From NCBI GenBank assembly GCA_020152595.1, contig JAIGNY010003198.1, positions 186,001 to 250,000 on the forward strand: DNA of 64,000 nt. The letters are read 5' to 3'. The notes beneath the pieces were generated by a model. That model searched no databases. It saw nothing but the letters and a program-made list of their open reading frames with translations, and was not told the DNA's origin. The DNA comes from Chiridota heheva. Lineage: Eukaryota; Echinodermata; Holothuroidea; Apodida; Chiridotidae. Numbering within the stretch: the first letter of the stretch is position 1; the number at the start of each line of letters is the position of its first letter. The position numbers were made by a program, and so were the translations under genes. Of the stretch, positions 10,457-23,010 are shown in pieces.

Positions 10457-11822
10457 CAACTTGGATATTATTTCAAAGTTTTCCAACCTGTCTTTAACAT
10501 GTTGTATGAGGGCGTTGATTAGTGGAAGCTTGACCGTTTGCTGGGATTGTTCTTCATTACAAACCATTTTCCTTATTTGAAATAAATGTTTCTCTATTTT
10601 TTTTCCCCCAGGGTCCACATTTGGTCTTTTTCTGCTCAAAAGCTTTACAGTTCTTCCATGTTTGTAGTTCAATAGCAGCAAGGTCAAAATCTGTCTTTTG
10701 GAAAAGTAGAGAAAGTGCTGTGAGGCGAGGCAAGATATCCCCTAACAATACAAGTGTCCTCACAACAAGTTCTCTACTTAACCACTCTGCAAGGCCACCA
10801 GCATCATCTCTCCGCTTTCGTTCAGGGTTGGAAACAGCGGCAGTTTCCAAATCCTGAAGCAGAATAATGTGTCCTTTAAGTACGACATCCACTGTCTTAT
10901 CCTAGGAAAGCCAACAATGGTGTTTAGCTTGCTGCACCCTCCAGTGGCTTGATTTATGAATATCTTGTAACTCCTGTAACGTTGCAGCAGAAACAGTCGA
11001 ATATTCATAATACTTGTACAGAGTATCTAACCCCTCGGATACTATGTCTATCTTAGACACACTCTTGAATGCATCTCTACAAGCAAAAGCTAATTGGTGG
11101 TCGTGACAGTGCATGATTATAACAGGTCCGATGGCTTGTTGTAACAGAGCACCAGCACCATATGTCTTCCCCGAAAAACTTGCTGCACCATCTGATGTAA
11201 TGTTGGTGTTACAGTAAGTCTTTTTCTTCTAGGACTTTTAGGGTAGCCTAATCATATTTCCTGTGCCTCTAACCACTTCCTTGTCGGCAAGAAACCTTAT
11301 TTTTGATTGCCCTTTCGGATTGATATACTTGACAATTAAGCCCAAGTTATTAATAGCTGTAACATCAGAGACTTCATCTAAAATCAAACTATATGAAGGA
11401 TTCTCCTTATCTCTGGCGGAACCCTTTCGTTGAGGGCATTAAACAGCTCATGAATTGCAGAGGGACTGGTATAGGTGCTGCTGCTTGACATACACAATGA
11501 TGGAAGGTCCTTTGATCCTGTTCTGATTGCTGTTGGCCATGTACCTTATAATTTTGAACAAGGCATTTGCACATTTTGAGTCTTCCCTATGATTCTTTCT
11601 TCTATTTCAGACTGAATATTGTGTTACCCAAGTCCCTTTCTTGTTTATATGCAAGCTGTTGTGTTTTTGACATAATGTACAATACATGACATCTTGTTTC
11701 TCTCCACTCAATTTAGTCTCATTTTTAATAACAATGAACGGCAAATTCAGCTCCAGAATAGATTTGATGCTGGCCTTATCTTTTCCTTTACCTACATCCT
11801 TCTTTTCAGCAACATTTATAGT

Positions 11823-12060
11823 AACACTGTCACCACCAGCATTCACCAGCACTGATCACCACCAGCATCAATGATCACTGTCAACAGAATCATCACCAGC
11901 ATCATTCGTCACCAGGATCATTACAATGATCACTGTCATCTTCAATAGCACACACCTCCTGCATCATGACTAGCATTATAATTGTCACCAGCATCATGAT
12001 CGTCACCAGCATTATCACCATGATCACTGTCATCTTCAATAGCACACACCTCCATCAGCT
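11823..12060 (-). repeat. Imperfect GAT/GGT-rich repeat encoding an acidic stretch
   Basis: On the plus strand, CACCAGCATCATGATCGTCACCAGCATTATCACC-type units recur. On the minus strand this reads Asp/Gly/His-rich peptide (IEDDSDHGDNAGDDHDAGDN). It sits at the N-terminal end of the hAT transposase and may be its acidic leader, expanded by slippage. Confidence 0.6.
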
Positions 12061-12099
12061 GAAGTGAAGTTTCTGTAAGTTGCTCATAGAATGATGTAC

Positions 12100-12830
12100 T
12101 AGTTGGGTCTTAATATCGCAACGAGGAAGTTTACAGGTAAGTATTTTTAGTGGAATTACCATATTAATAATCATGTACTAAGCGTTTTTGCTCAAGTTAT
12201 AATCTCAATTTTCATAAATATGTAATTTTTGTCTCTAAAATAAGTATCAAACTTTTGTTTTACCATAGAATAACGTTAGGTTGCTATCCTACTATAGTTA
12301 GTATAGGTCCCACGGTATAGTTTTATTATAATCTTAAGTAGTATATTATATCATTTGAATTAAACTAAGTAATATCCTACCATTAGATAACATATACAAT
12401 TAATAACTTAGGCTGCAATAAAAAAACATTTTAGACCAAACATTCTTTTTTACATTTTAAATTTAATTAGGCCTCTTGCTAATGCTACTTTGCTAGGGCC
12501 TAGTACTAATACTGTAGTACTTACTTTTTTTTTTTTTTAATTACTGTGTAGGCCTAGGCCTAGAGAGCTACAGTTTGAAGGCCTAACTTAACTTTTTATG
12601 TATTTCTTTTATTCATATTTTAATTTTTTTTTGTTCAAATTGTTGTTCGTCAGGTAAGTTTTGTTATGGCTAATTAATCCCCTAAAGCTGGAGAAGATGT
12701 GGGTTTGGGTCCATTTTGTCAGTAATAAAAGTGATATTTTGGGGTGTATTGATGCAAAGGGGGGGAATGGGAGGGTGAAAAACATGATCTAACTTATTGG
12801 CGTTTTTATCAAATGTTGGGACTTTTTGAA
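12100..12830. other. Non-coding AT-rich sequence
   Basis: AT-rich with several AGGCCTA strings (around 12470-12590), poly-T runs and no protein-like frame. Confidence 0.4.
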
Positions 12831-13800
12831 TGACACACATTTTTCGATTAAGGGAAAGGTTCATGTACTGATGGCACCACAAAGTTGGGTATTAAATATG
12901 GTACATATGATGTCAAGCTTATGTGCTTGTCCCATGTGTATTGCTGAATACAAAATGCATTACTTTTCAGCTTCTTCAAAAATTTTAGTTACAACAGAAA
13001 TGTTTGCATTAAACATGTATGTAAAATTAGTACGACATATAAACTTGTCATTGGGAATAAGGGTGAAATAAATGGTTAAATCAATCAAAAGTTACCTAAA
13101 TCAAAAGGTCTTACATTTTAAAGGTAAGTGAAGTGGAAACTATATGAATATATGTCATGTGCACCTGCTATGGACTCTAAAATGATGATTTTTGAAATAT
13201 AAGCCACTTTTAAGTTATGATGTATATTTGGCTCATTAGTGAAATTGCTAATCAAATTAACTCATAACTGCTTAATAAATCATTTTATTGTGTTGGAATT
13301 TCATGGTTGCTTAGAATGGGGTACAGTCTTCAACTTCTTAAAACTGCAAGTTCATGGAGTAATGCATTCTGAAGTTAAAGGTGATTGAAAATGCAGTTTT
13401 TACTTCTTATCTAGGTCAATAGGTCAAGGAGGTGACACGCATAATTAACATGTTTTTTTCCAATATTTGAACACGTATAAAAAATTAAATATTATAATTC
13501 ATGTTTGTAAAGTTTGTTTTGTTTGGGAGAAAGTTGCCCATTCTGCTAGATAGGCAAGTTTACCCATGACCTGAGGTACCAAACGACAGTGCAGGCCTTT
13601 CGAAAAATGCATTTTGGCCGTCATGGCAACGCTAGAACATATCATTAAAAATCACTGGACCATAACTTTAGATTCCTTCAACCAATTGTTTTGTTGTTGA
13701 GTTTCTTTTGAAGAGCTCTTTTTAACCATGTAACTATTAAACCATATAAAAACTTCATTTTTTCATGATGTGATCCCTAATATAACTTAAAACTTCTTCT
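12830..13800 (+). repeat. Dispersed non-coding repeat, copy 1 (about 0.9 kb)
   Basis: The sequence matches the reverse complement of 31270-32000 along its length. Shared blocks include CATATAAACTTGTCATTG (13038), a 'CACCTGCTATGGACTCTAAAATG' block (13163), 'CCAATATTTGAACA' (13461), TGCATTTTTGGCCGTC-like text (13608) and 'GATTCCTTCAACCAATTGTTT' (13671). There is no coding frame. Likely a decayed transposon body. Confidence 0.65.
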
Positions 13801-13841
13801 TTTAAACTTCATTTTTCAGTGGGGCATCCTTACACTAGTTT

Positions 13842-14150
13842 CCGAAATAGCCATCAATAAGGATGAACTTATCCCCACCGTCAGAATACCAAAAAAAAAT
13901 CATGACCTTAATTTCCAGGTTCCCTATGCTAAAAAGAATGTATATGACACTCTTTCTTCCCTCAGTCACACACTATGCATTACCGTCAGACATTGTACAT
14001 GCACCAAGTCTCAACTGTTTCAAAGCTAAGCTTACTAACACTCGTATTGCTAACTAGTTTTCATTTTTTACTCATGCTACTTTTTACGCTCGGTTGGCGT
14101 TCATGTCCTCTTGAAGGATTTTTGCAGACTTGACCGATTCAGATTCATAG
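13842..14150 (+). mobile_element. LINE 3' end fragment (same family as 45.7-46.7 kb)
   Basis: Encodes decayed C-terminal residues (LPSDIVHAPSLNCFKAKLTN) nearly identical to those at 46450-46530, followed by the same 3' UTR (TTTTTACGCTCGGTTGGCGT, then TCATGTCCTCTTGAAGGATT) and a GATTCA tail. Strongly 5' truncated. Confidence 0.88.
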
Positions 14151-14171
14151 GCCTAGGGCCTGACTTATGAA

Positions 14172-14288
14172 TAGGCTACCATTAATTTTCGCTGACTGGC
14201 TGAGGCAACAAAAGTATTTTTTAAAAATATCCTTTAACTGTAATGATAAAGTTTCCCCTCCAACTTAGCAAAATTGTGCTAAGCTCGT
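14172..14288 (+). repeat. About 110-bp dispersed repeat, copy 1
   Basis: ATTAATTTTCGCTGACTGGC followed by TGAGGCAACAAAAGTAT...TTTCCCCTCCAACTTAGCAAAA. The same unit occurs twice at 29968-30085 and 30423-30530. Confidence 0.8.
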
Positions 14289-14299
14289 ACACAGTTACG

Positions 14300-15300
14300 T
14301 CGATCCAACCTCAAAAATACAGTCAGATCTAATTAAGGCGGGCCTTGGCCCATGTAAATAAACATTGCTCGTTAGCCTAACGTGCAAAGACTAAGCCTAG
14401 CGTTAAGTCTGAAATGATAACCGCTTCAATTAAACTTAAAGATTCATATTTAACTTAGGCCTAAAATACTTTAACTTTAGTGACGAAAATCGCATATCTT
14501 TCAGAACTTTAATCCTTACCAGTCGAAAAATTCGACGAAAGCCTCGTTTTTCCACAAAATACAAAAAAAATGACAAGCATCTCCTAACTGACAACCTTCT
14601 TGCCGTAAATTCGTCTATGAACTCCGTCGCGTCGCGTCGCGTCACGCACTCGATCGACTCAGATCTCAAGTATCCCGCACGCTAGCGTCACCGTCTTACT
14701 GCACGTGCACTGTACAACAATCATGCATTGTACCTTCTTTCTCTTTCCGCATGTCACGGGCTTACTGCCTTGTACGTTGTTTAGTCTAAGTTTTGATATA
14801 CCGCCATCTTCTTTGTTCCAAATGCCATATACTAAAATTCAGCTAAAGTGGTACCTCCTTGCTAAAACCTGGTCTTGGACTCTGAAAGTTGGATTCGATT
14901 TTGGACTCTAAAATAATTCGGTCTTAAAGTGACGTGGGCGATTTTTTTAAGATCTATGTTAAAGGGCATAATCGTATAGATTAGATTTCATAAGCCAATG
15001 TACATTTATCTTGGGGTCCATTCGGTCTTGGCGAGCCCGAGAAAACTATAATATCTTTATGGGGGCGGTCTATGTAATTCATAAAGCCCAAGCACGATCA
15101 TCGTTAGGTCCTCTTGGTTCTTTGTGGGGCCATGACCTTGAACATTTAAAATTGCAATATTTTGATGGAGGACAGTCTATTTAATTCATAAAGTCCAAGT
15201 ACGATCATTGTTACGTCCATTCATTGGTGGGCCCTTGACCTTCAACATTTAACGTTGCAATATATTCATGGGTGATGGTCTATATAATTCATAATAGTCT
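14300..15300. other. Non-coding, mildly repetitive
   Basis: No convincing exon. A GTCGCGTCGCGTCGCGTCAC run lies at 14627-14645. At 15050-15300 a unit of about 110 bp with 'GGGGGCGGTCTATGTAATTCATAAAGCCCAAGCACGATCA' is repeated about two and a half times with divergence. Confidence 0.5.
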
Positions 15301-15309
15301 ATATAATTC

Positions 15310-16330
15310 ATGATATTGATGTTTCTCTTGGCTCCAGGATTTGTAAATATGCTGATGACACTAAGCTTTACAGGATTGTTCATGATGCTAGGGATTCTTC
15401 ACTTTTACAAACTGATCTGGATAAGTTATTTCTTGGTCCCAAACATGGCAGATGTCATTCAATGTTGGTAAATGTAAAGTTATTCATTTTGGTCAGAGCA
15501 ATTTGGCTTTTGATTACTTCATGAATGGTTCAAATCTTGGTTGTGTTGATCAAGAAAGGATCTCGTCTTCATTACTAGCAATCTAAAGCCTTCTAAACTG
15601 TGCTTTAGCAGCTGCAAGGGCAAATAGGATGCTTGGTTTAATTAGAAGAAATTTTGTTTTCTTGATTGTGAGGTTGTTCTTAATTTGTATAAGAAGTTAG
15701 TCAGGCTCACTTGAGTATGCTATTCAGGCTTAAAGTCCCTTTTATGGGAAGGATAAGTTCATTTGAAGGAGGTTCAACAAAGAGCCACTAGACTTATTCC
15801 CGAGGTAAGGTTCTCTCTTATGAATCTAGGTTGCGAATTCTTGGTTTGACCACGCTTGAGTTGAGAAGAGTACGTGGCGATATGATTCAGGTTTTTTATC
15901 TGGTAGTGATGCTCTGACTTCTTGTTACTTCTTGCATGTTTCAGCTAATGTGACACGTGGTAACAGTTTAAAGTTGACCAAAGAGTTCTCATGGATATAT
16001 ATTCGGCGTTTTAGTTTTTCACAAAGAGTTATTAATGAGTGAAATGGTTTTCCTGAGTGGGTAGTTAGCTCCAATTCTATTCACAATTTCAATGTCAACA
16101 TTCATAAGTTCTTTACTAACTCTGGGCGTCTTCAGTTTTTATTTTTATTTTTATTTTTTGTGGTGGTGGTGTTATTCTGGGCTTTTATGGAATGACTAAC
16201 CCTTCTTAGCCCGTAATCTTGTTATGTTGTTTTATAAAGCTTAGGTCAAATTGGTCTTGGTGGATGTACATTCTTACTGTGTCCAACTTCTTATAAAGTA
16301 TATAGTGCAAGAAATCAACAATTACAACAA
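15310..16330 (+). mobile_element. LINE RT C-terminal half, decayed (CR1/L2-like)
   Basis: Plus-strand translation gives DVSLGSRICKYADDTKLYRI (RT motif C, YADD intact) near 15310-15375. It continues QMSFNVGKCKVIHFGQSNL near 15455-15510 after a frameshift. Near 15600-15660 it reads AAARANRMLGLIRRNFVF, and near 16025-16130 a remnant of the C-terminal 'NxxNGFPEWV...NFNVNIHKFFT' segment. Frame changes and stops are many. The 5' part (endonuclease, RT fingers) is missing. Confidence 0.8.
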
Positions 16331-16479
16331 TAATAAGACGCAATATTTTATATTTTTTTAATCTTTTTCTCCAGCTGTATCTTCACAACATTTTTTCTAT
16401 TAGGAGTTTATCATACATCAAGTAGATTAACATATTTGTAAATGCTGACTATAATGCCTTTAGTTAATTTTGTTATATA

Positions 16480-16970
16480 GTTATACTGTCGGGAACTAGA
16501 CTGTCTCAAAGCGACATTCAGATTGCAAAAGATGGTTTCAAACTCAAAGGGCCTATTTTTATCAGAAAGCATTGAGTGATTTATGGAGAAATATGGTTCG
16601 TACAGACTAGATGGAATTCAATGAATTTCTTTAAAATTTATCTAAAGTTTTTCTTGCTCGTGAAAAAATGTCTTTAATAGTATGAGTCAAGTTGTTGAAA
16701 CTTCTTGTCACAACAAAACTTCACCAATAATTATGAATAAATAATTATTTCCTTTATGTCTCTGCTGTGTAAACACTATCATTATTGATTTCTATATGTA
16801 CAGAAATTAGTCAAAATGGCGGCGGCAGAAATCCATATGTCAATTTAATCATGGATAAGCTGTTGGCTTGTTGTTTACACTAGTTGGTTTATTTATTATC
16901 TTAATGTAAAATAAGGAATTTATTAGACTTTATGAGACTCCTTTAGTGATGAAGATTGTGGCCCCAACTA
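16480..16970 (+). repeat. Old dispersed repeat, copy 1
   Basis: Shows patchy similarity to 19690-20160: both hold 'CAAAATGGCGGC/AGCG', 'TAGTTGGTTTATTT', 'TGAGACT' and 'GATTGTGGCC' in the same order. No coding frame. Confidence 0.4.
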
Positions 16971-17379
16971 TATCAAATGAGCCTGGCTGTTCCCCTTGCA
17001 AAAGTATGTGCCCCCCGTGAAATCAAGCAAAAAATCAAAACAAGGATATATGGAGAATCTGCCCCGGTTTCCGCTTCTGGTTGACATTGGTAAACGCCCC
17101 GACTACGGCATTCTAACGACCCCTTATTTGTTTTTCTGTATTGTGCGTGTGGGACATTCAATATTCAGAATGAACAGTACAGTTGACTATACATGAACTA
17201 AATCTTTCCGATTTCGAGATCTCAATTTTTGTAAATCTTGTCATATGTCCTATTTGTATGAAATTTGGTACAGGATCTTGATTTAGAAATATAAATTTTC
17301 GTACCTGCAAATAAAAACCAGGAAAAAAATTACCATTAATTTACGGACCGGAAAAAATGTTGATAACATCATTTCTGGT

Positions 17380-17545
17380 GGCGGTGGGGGTGGGAGGGAG
17401 GGGGTGGGGTGAGGGGGAAGGGGGGGGGAATGCACCTAAAGCTACAATTTTATCGTACATGCTTTCGAAATATAAAAGTGCCAATCAAGTCCTCTGCCAC
17501 CCCCCCCCCTCCTCATCCCCAATCCCCCTCATTCGAACATCTTCC
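17380..17545. repeat. G-run/C-run low-complexity pair
   Basis: Plus strand 17379-17431 has at least six G runs of three or more. About 70 bases later (17501-17530) the same strand has long C runs. Each could form a G-quadruplex on one strand, or the two could pair as a stem. Confidence 0.6.
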
Positions 17546-17959
17546 GCCGCCCCGAGGCTATTTCTTTAAAAAATGCACTTTATATAATTATCGCAACAGA
17601 TCATGTTTATATGTTAACCATCATTGCAACATGGGTTCTACCATGGTTTACCTTGTCTCAATTTATTGTTCGTACCTACGCCACTGGTACTAATAATTTG
17701 CAACCTTACCACAACAAGGGCGTGTGCATTTGATAGGTCGGGTTGTGCAGCCTGAGTCTCCATTCCAACGAATGACTTCACATCCAAACCATCTTCAAGA
17801 GTCTGTTTAGAGCACACCGCGTGCCAAAATTACTTGCGTATCCCATATTCATCTTGAGCATCCAGAGGGGGCAAACTTTAACGTGATGGTCTAGTGTTAA
17901 TGAAGCAAATTCGCTAAAATAAGGTGTGTACGGTGCCCCTCCACCACCACCTGACCACT

Positions 17960-18430
17960 ACCATATTTCAAGTTAAATCAAAAATGAATCTTAAATTGTA
18001 TAATCTAAAATCAAAGATTTTCATTCCAAAATTCGAAGATATCTTCTAAAAGTTTACCAAGTTTCTCGTCCAAAATTGAAAATAATTGTTCCAAAATTAA
18101 ATATTCTTAACCCGATTTTGAAATCGAGAATTTGTTATTAAAAATTGAAGGTTTGTTTCTAAAATCGAAGTTTCTTGTCCATAATTAAAAAAAAAAAAAA
18201 AAATGTTCTAACTTAGATTAATAATTTGTAACCCGAAATTGAAGATGTTTTCAATTTTTTTGATTTTGTATGAAATACTAAAGATATTTGTTCCTAAAAC
18301 AAAGTTTCTTGTCCAAAATGGAAGACATTTGTGCCAAAATGAAAGATTGCTGACCGGTAATTGATGATTTTTGATCGAAAAGCGTGGATTTTTGAACAAA
18401 AATGAAAGATGTTTTAGCATTATTTTGACT
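17960..18430. repeat. Imperfect AT-rich repeat with TCCAAAATTGAAGAT-like unit
   Basis: Units such as TTGTTCCAAAATTAAA, TTCTCGTCCAAAATTGAAAA, TTCTTGTCCAAAATGGAAGA and TTTGTGCCAAAATGAAAGAT recur every 30-40 bases, sometimes with small insertions. No coding frame. Confidence 0.6.
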
Positions 18431-21400
18431 TTATTTCGTATGCATGCAGCTATATGAAGCTTGTATAGACCAAACCTTCAGATCATGGGATTGGGAGGGG
18501 AAAGGGAAGGAAGGGGAGGGGGTATGGGTGGGTGGATATTATTCAACGATTAAATGATCCGCTCAAACGTGAAACCACTCTTTGAATTCAAAGTTTTACA
18601 AAATGAACTTGCAAAACCGTATAGTTATCTTCAGACCGAGATGGAACTTTTGGAGGGGGGAGGGGACTGAAAAGCATGAAAGGTACTAGGCCTTACTAAT
18701 AATTGTTCCCATTCCCCGACTAAGTCATCCCCTTCCCCATAGTTCGTAGAGGTGGGACGATACATTTTCTTTAATGACGGCCTCAAATTATAATCCCTTT
18801 ATTTTCTTTAATATAAAAATAATAAATAAATGCCTCCCTGTAAAAAAAGTGATGAAATAAATTCGATATTTTTACCGACCTGATACCAGATTTACCGACT
18901 TATCTCAAATTGTTATCAAAATGTTATAAAATGGCATATTTACGCCCCTGGTATCCAGACTCATAGTAATCCTTTTAAAAGGATTATATCAGGGATTTGT
19001 TATTTGGGATAACAAATCCTTAATTCCATAGAATTCCTTTAAATGATCAACGGGAGATCGTTTAATAAATACCAAAGGGACAAAAATGGATCCTTGAATT
19101 GTTTAAGGAATGTTCAATGCGTGCACGGGATTTCGTTGAATGACTAAAAGGTCTCATCTGCTCAAGGGGATTCGATGCAAGGATCAGAAAAGACCGAAAA
19201 GTATTTGACTGATTGTCATGTGATATGGATTCGCAGATGAGCTAGATTTTATATATAAACGTTGAACTTTCAATTATCATCAAAACATTTTTTCCAACCA
19301 TTGGAATACTGGAAAAGGAAAGCATAAACTTCAATTACATGCATTTCCATTAGGATAGGATAATTTTTTTGGGGAAAAAGTCATCGTGATCGTAACATTT
19401 GATACAAATATTTACCTCAGACTACGGTATTGGGTATTTATATCAGATTGCTGTAAAATTTTTGAAAGTCTTAAAACAAAATACTAAACGATGCACTTCT
19501 TATCTCTACTTATGTTTAAACATGTATAAGTGTTAAAGGAGATATAAAGTCTGGCCTTTTCTTCATTGAATATGATACAATTAATACTTATAAGTCATCT
19601 AGAGAAATTTCACATCGTGCAAAACAATTTAGCATATATTTTCTAATTCATAAAAACATTAATTTTGTCAATATAAAGTTTTATGGGAGCAGCCATTTTC
19701 TTCAAAGCCCCTGTAAATTATGTCGTAAACCCAGTCAGACAGTACAGATAAGAATATTAATGTATTTTTTCAGAATTTTTTTCTTCTAATTTTTTAACTT
19801 TTAGAAAATATTTTTTCTTTTGATGGGTGTATAAATTTTAATTTGTATATAATGTTATTTATTCAAGCCCTTTAGAACTTCATTCAAAACATCTGAGAAA
19901 GAACATTTCAAAGAGAATTTGGAAGAAATACATTATGTTTGTTGGCACATAGCTCAATTACGTCACCACACCATTGACATGATTTCAACGAAAAATTAGA
20001 CAAAATGGCAGCGTCCATGTTACAATTTTAAACAGATTATTTGAGACTGCAATAAGATTTTATGATGGGTTTTTTGGTAGTTGGTTTATTTTCAATTCTC
20101 CATCATATATCAAGCTAGGCTATTTGACTTTGTTTCCTTTCATGATTGTGGCCTTGCCCATTACAATTCATTCACTTTTTGTTTAATGCCAGCTCTTTGA
20201 TTATATACTCCCGATTGATGCAAAAAGTCAGATATTTCTTCTTCTTTTTTTGTTGTTGAAAAAGTTAGGTTATTTTGTATTGCCCCCTGCACGCCCCCAA
20301 CTATTCCCTGAAGAAATATTGAGGAAAATGTCGGATATATTCAGCAAAATATTCATTGATATTGTGTAGAAAATTTGATATTTTGAGCAAACAATATACG
20401 AGTTTCTATTTTGCAAATTAGAATCTGCGCAAGCTTTGAGTCCAAGTTTTGGAAATATCCAGCCGGGTGGAGAAAGGGGAAGGGGATGTGGGGGGGGGGA
20501 ATTGCTCCATTCCCACTCCCTTTAGCTTATACGCCACTGTATTATGGGATCCTGTTGAACACATTCAACTCCTTTGGCCATTATCACAACGATTCCCTTT
20601 TGCCACTCTAAATGGATTATTGGGAAGTCTGGAAGTTATCACATGTAATTTACTTGGTCACTGTCCTCTAAAAGAGGTCACATTGATTATTCAATCACGC
20701 CGTCAGTCTCGATCAATGAATTGGCGAATGATGATTAGGGATAACCATTCAGTCCCATTTATAAATACAACAGTTTATTGTTACACAGTAAGTCGATTAA
20801 AATAGATACGGAACAAAAATAACGACACTGAGTCACGTTTGCCTTGTATAATACTTGGATATAATTTGGATACATACTTGTCAGCTTGTACCTCTTGCTT
20901 CACCATGCTGTTTTTGTATTGATTCGACATGTTCGGATTTACTTTCAGTGCATGTCAAAAGCTTGGGTGGGGCAAAATCACGCAAAGATACAAAAAATTC
21001 TCCATATTAAAAGAATGCATTTGTAAAAAAGTGGGAGTGGGGCTCTTCTTCCCCTAAACCTTGCATATATGTGTAGTAACTAGGGGCCAGGGACACGTGC
21101 CCCTACTTTTTTGAAAACTGACAAAAGAGTTCCTTTAAAAAAAATGCAAAGTGTTCCTCAATCACCATCCAAAAGTGTTGTTTCTTCGACACCCCTGCCA
21201 ACAGATTTGTCTGCCCCTGCTTACATTTATTACTACTTTTCACGGGGCTGAAGCTAGATCATTTTTAAGATCATTTGCACCAGATTCCTGGCAAAGGTCC
21301 CTTTAAACGGGTTTAACCCACGTCGAACGTCTCACGCTTTGCACTCGGATAGGGCTACAAAATTGAGTAAATATTAATTCAGCATCTTCGACCCCTCCCC

Positions 21401-21920
21401 ACTTTCTATCAACCACTTTGAGTCCGACGGCACTGCACATTGCTGCTAAGACCGGTAAAAATTATTTTATGCCCGAACCGAATAGGAACTGATCCGGTTC
21501 TGGTGGTCGTATAGGTTCCCACAGTTTTTAATTTTATTTTGTTGGTTACAAAAAGGGGGCGGTGCCAAAGGGGCGGGGAAACGGGCGCTCCCACCGTTCC
21601 CCTGGCTACGTCACTAGACTATTGGCAGATTGGTGTAAATGGTTATTTTGGGAAACAGATAGGCATGTGGCCCGGTGAGGTTAAGTATACCGGTGAGGTT
21701 TAGTATACGGTCAATACATTGATGACTGCATTGTACAGTTGTAACATGGAACCGTGATGAAGAGATAACACAAAACTCTTTTCTTGTTGGGCCGTCCGTG
21801 CTTTATTTTAAATCAATGTTTAAAAGCATCTGAAATAGAGGACACTCTTTAGCTGCACCGCGGGTTGTTTTGTTCCGAATATTTTCTATTTTTTGACGCG
21901 TGGTAGATGCTACATTGTTA
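18430..21920. other. Non-coding stretch with old repeats
   Basis: Holds purine-rich runs (18486-18525), a short inverted text at 18970-19020 (CCTTTTAAAAGG and GGATTTGTTATTTGGGATAACAAATCC) and the second copy of the repeat at 19690-20160. No exon with flanking splice sites and conserved content is seen on either strand. Confidence 0.45.
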
Positions 21921-21929
21921 ATAGGCCTA

Positions 21930-22295
21930 CTTCTGACAATCCGGGAGCAACCCGAAAAAATGGGTTACTTTGAAATACCCAAAAAATTAGGTGCTTTTAT
22001 GTATTACGTCATCGCAAGAGCTTACTCTGTTTTATTGTTTTTCTGTAAAAGGCGACGGTGAAATTTAAAAAGCAGCGGCGAAAAGTTTTAAATATCTATT
22101 TACTATCCGTATCCAAAATTTCAGGATATCCGGTGAAATTTTGGACAATCCGGAGTGTAAAATGAGAAACCCCATACGTTTTGTGTGGGCTAGTCAAATG
22201 TGTAGGCTTATGCGATGACGTAATCCATCGATGTACCCAATTTTTAGGTATTTCAAAGTACCCAGTTTTTCGGGCTGCTCCCGGACTGTCTGAGA
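21930..22295. mobile_element. MITE with about 90-bp terminal inverted repeats
   Basis: The left end (GACAATCCGGGAGCAACCCG, then TTACTTTGAAATACCCAAAA) is mirrored by the right end (GGTATTTCAAAGTACCCAGT, then TTTCGGGCTGCTCCCGGACTGTC). The pairing extends inward to ATTACGTCATCGCA / TGCGATGACGTAAT. The interior carries a second small inverted text (AATTTCAGGATATCCGGTGAAATTTTGG). No ORF, so it is non-autonomous. A clean target duplication was not seen. Confidence 0.82.
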
Positions 22296-22599
22296 AATCT
22301 GACACGCGACTCTTTGCATACATTATTTCATGTATATAATGAGTCTATGAAAGCAGGGGTGGACAGTCCTATTCTGCATAGGCTAAGCCTAAGATCAGGG
22401 TCTTGGCTCTTGGGGGGTCCGCAAAAATTAGGTGTAAAATATAAAAGCATGTTTTATAAATCACCTTTGAAAAAGAAAAGTAAAAATAATCACGAGAGAA
22501 ACGAAATTCTAAATTGCAATTTGCGTCATGTTTGGTTTGCAAAGTCAATTCATACAAATTTGTATAGTATTTTCATAGTATAGTATCGGTGCCATTTTT

Positions 22600-23010
22600 G
22601 CCGTCAATTTGGCCAACCAGTAGAAATTCCTTTACAAATGCCCTGATTCCTTGCAATGTACCGGAACAGGTTTTTGAAATAATGCCTCTGATTTGTCATG
22701 CGACCCTAATTATATGGTACTATCTCGCAAGTAATCTTAAAGTACGTAACACGTCTCAAGAGAAGAACAGAGATGAGACAAATATTGCTCCTTCCCACGT
22801 TCTGGTTTCTAAACTAAAAATACTGCCGCCGATTTCACATGCGACTTTCCTAATTATATATGCGCGGAGAAAAAACAGCAATATAAAATTGGTGGCACAG
22901 TAAGAATGAATTCTAAGCTCGTGATACTCCGCATGAGAAGACAAACACCTCCTTCTCACGTGCTTAATTCTAAATTGAAAATACTGCCGCAGACTCTGCA
23001 CTCCGATAGT
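22600..23010. repeat. Diverged tandem repeat, about 140-160 bp, three copies
   Basis: A block of the form CTTCCCACGTTCTGGTTTCT...AAAATACTGCCGCCGATTTCACATGCGACTTTCCTAATTATAT recurs, with changes, at about 22650, 22790 and 22950. Confidence 0.6.

Larger units (their letters stand above)
9698..12070 (-). pseudogene. hAT-superfamily transposase (ZNF862-like type), broken
   Basis: Minus-strand blocks appear in the correct N-to-C order but in several frames. A zinc finger (YCTLCQKHNSL...KGTWVT) lies around 11700-11610. An RNase H-like core start (YSLILDEVSDVTAINNLGLI) lies around 11400-11330. 'ITSDGAASFSGKTYG' is near 11200-11150, 'CHDHQLAFACRDAFKS' near 11110-11060 and 'QQAKHHCWLS' near 10940-10905. 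The C-terminal dimerisation motif is SFAEVERLFYHLKLIKSDQK followed by LSNKRLNQLLNIKL, at about 10030-9920. This set matches hAT transposases related to ZNF862/C17orf113-like proteins. Frame breaks and an internal 119-bp tandem duplication make it non-functional. Terminal inverted repeats were not found. A domesticated gene is unlikely given the breaks. Confidence 0.8.
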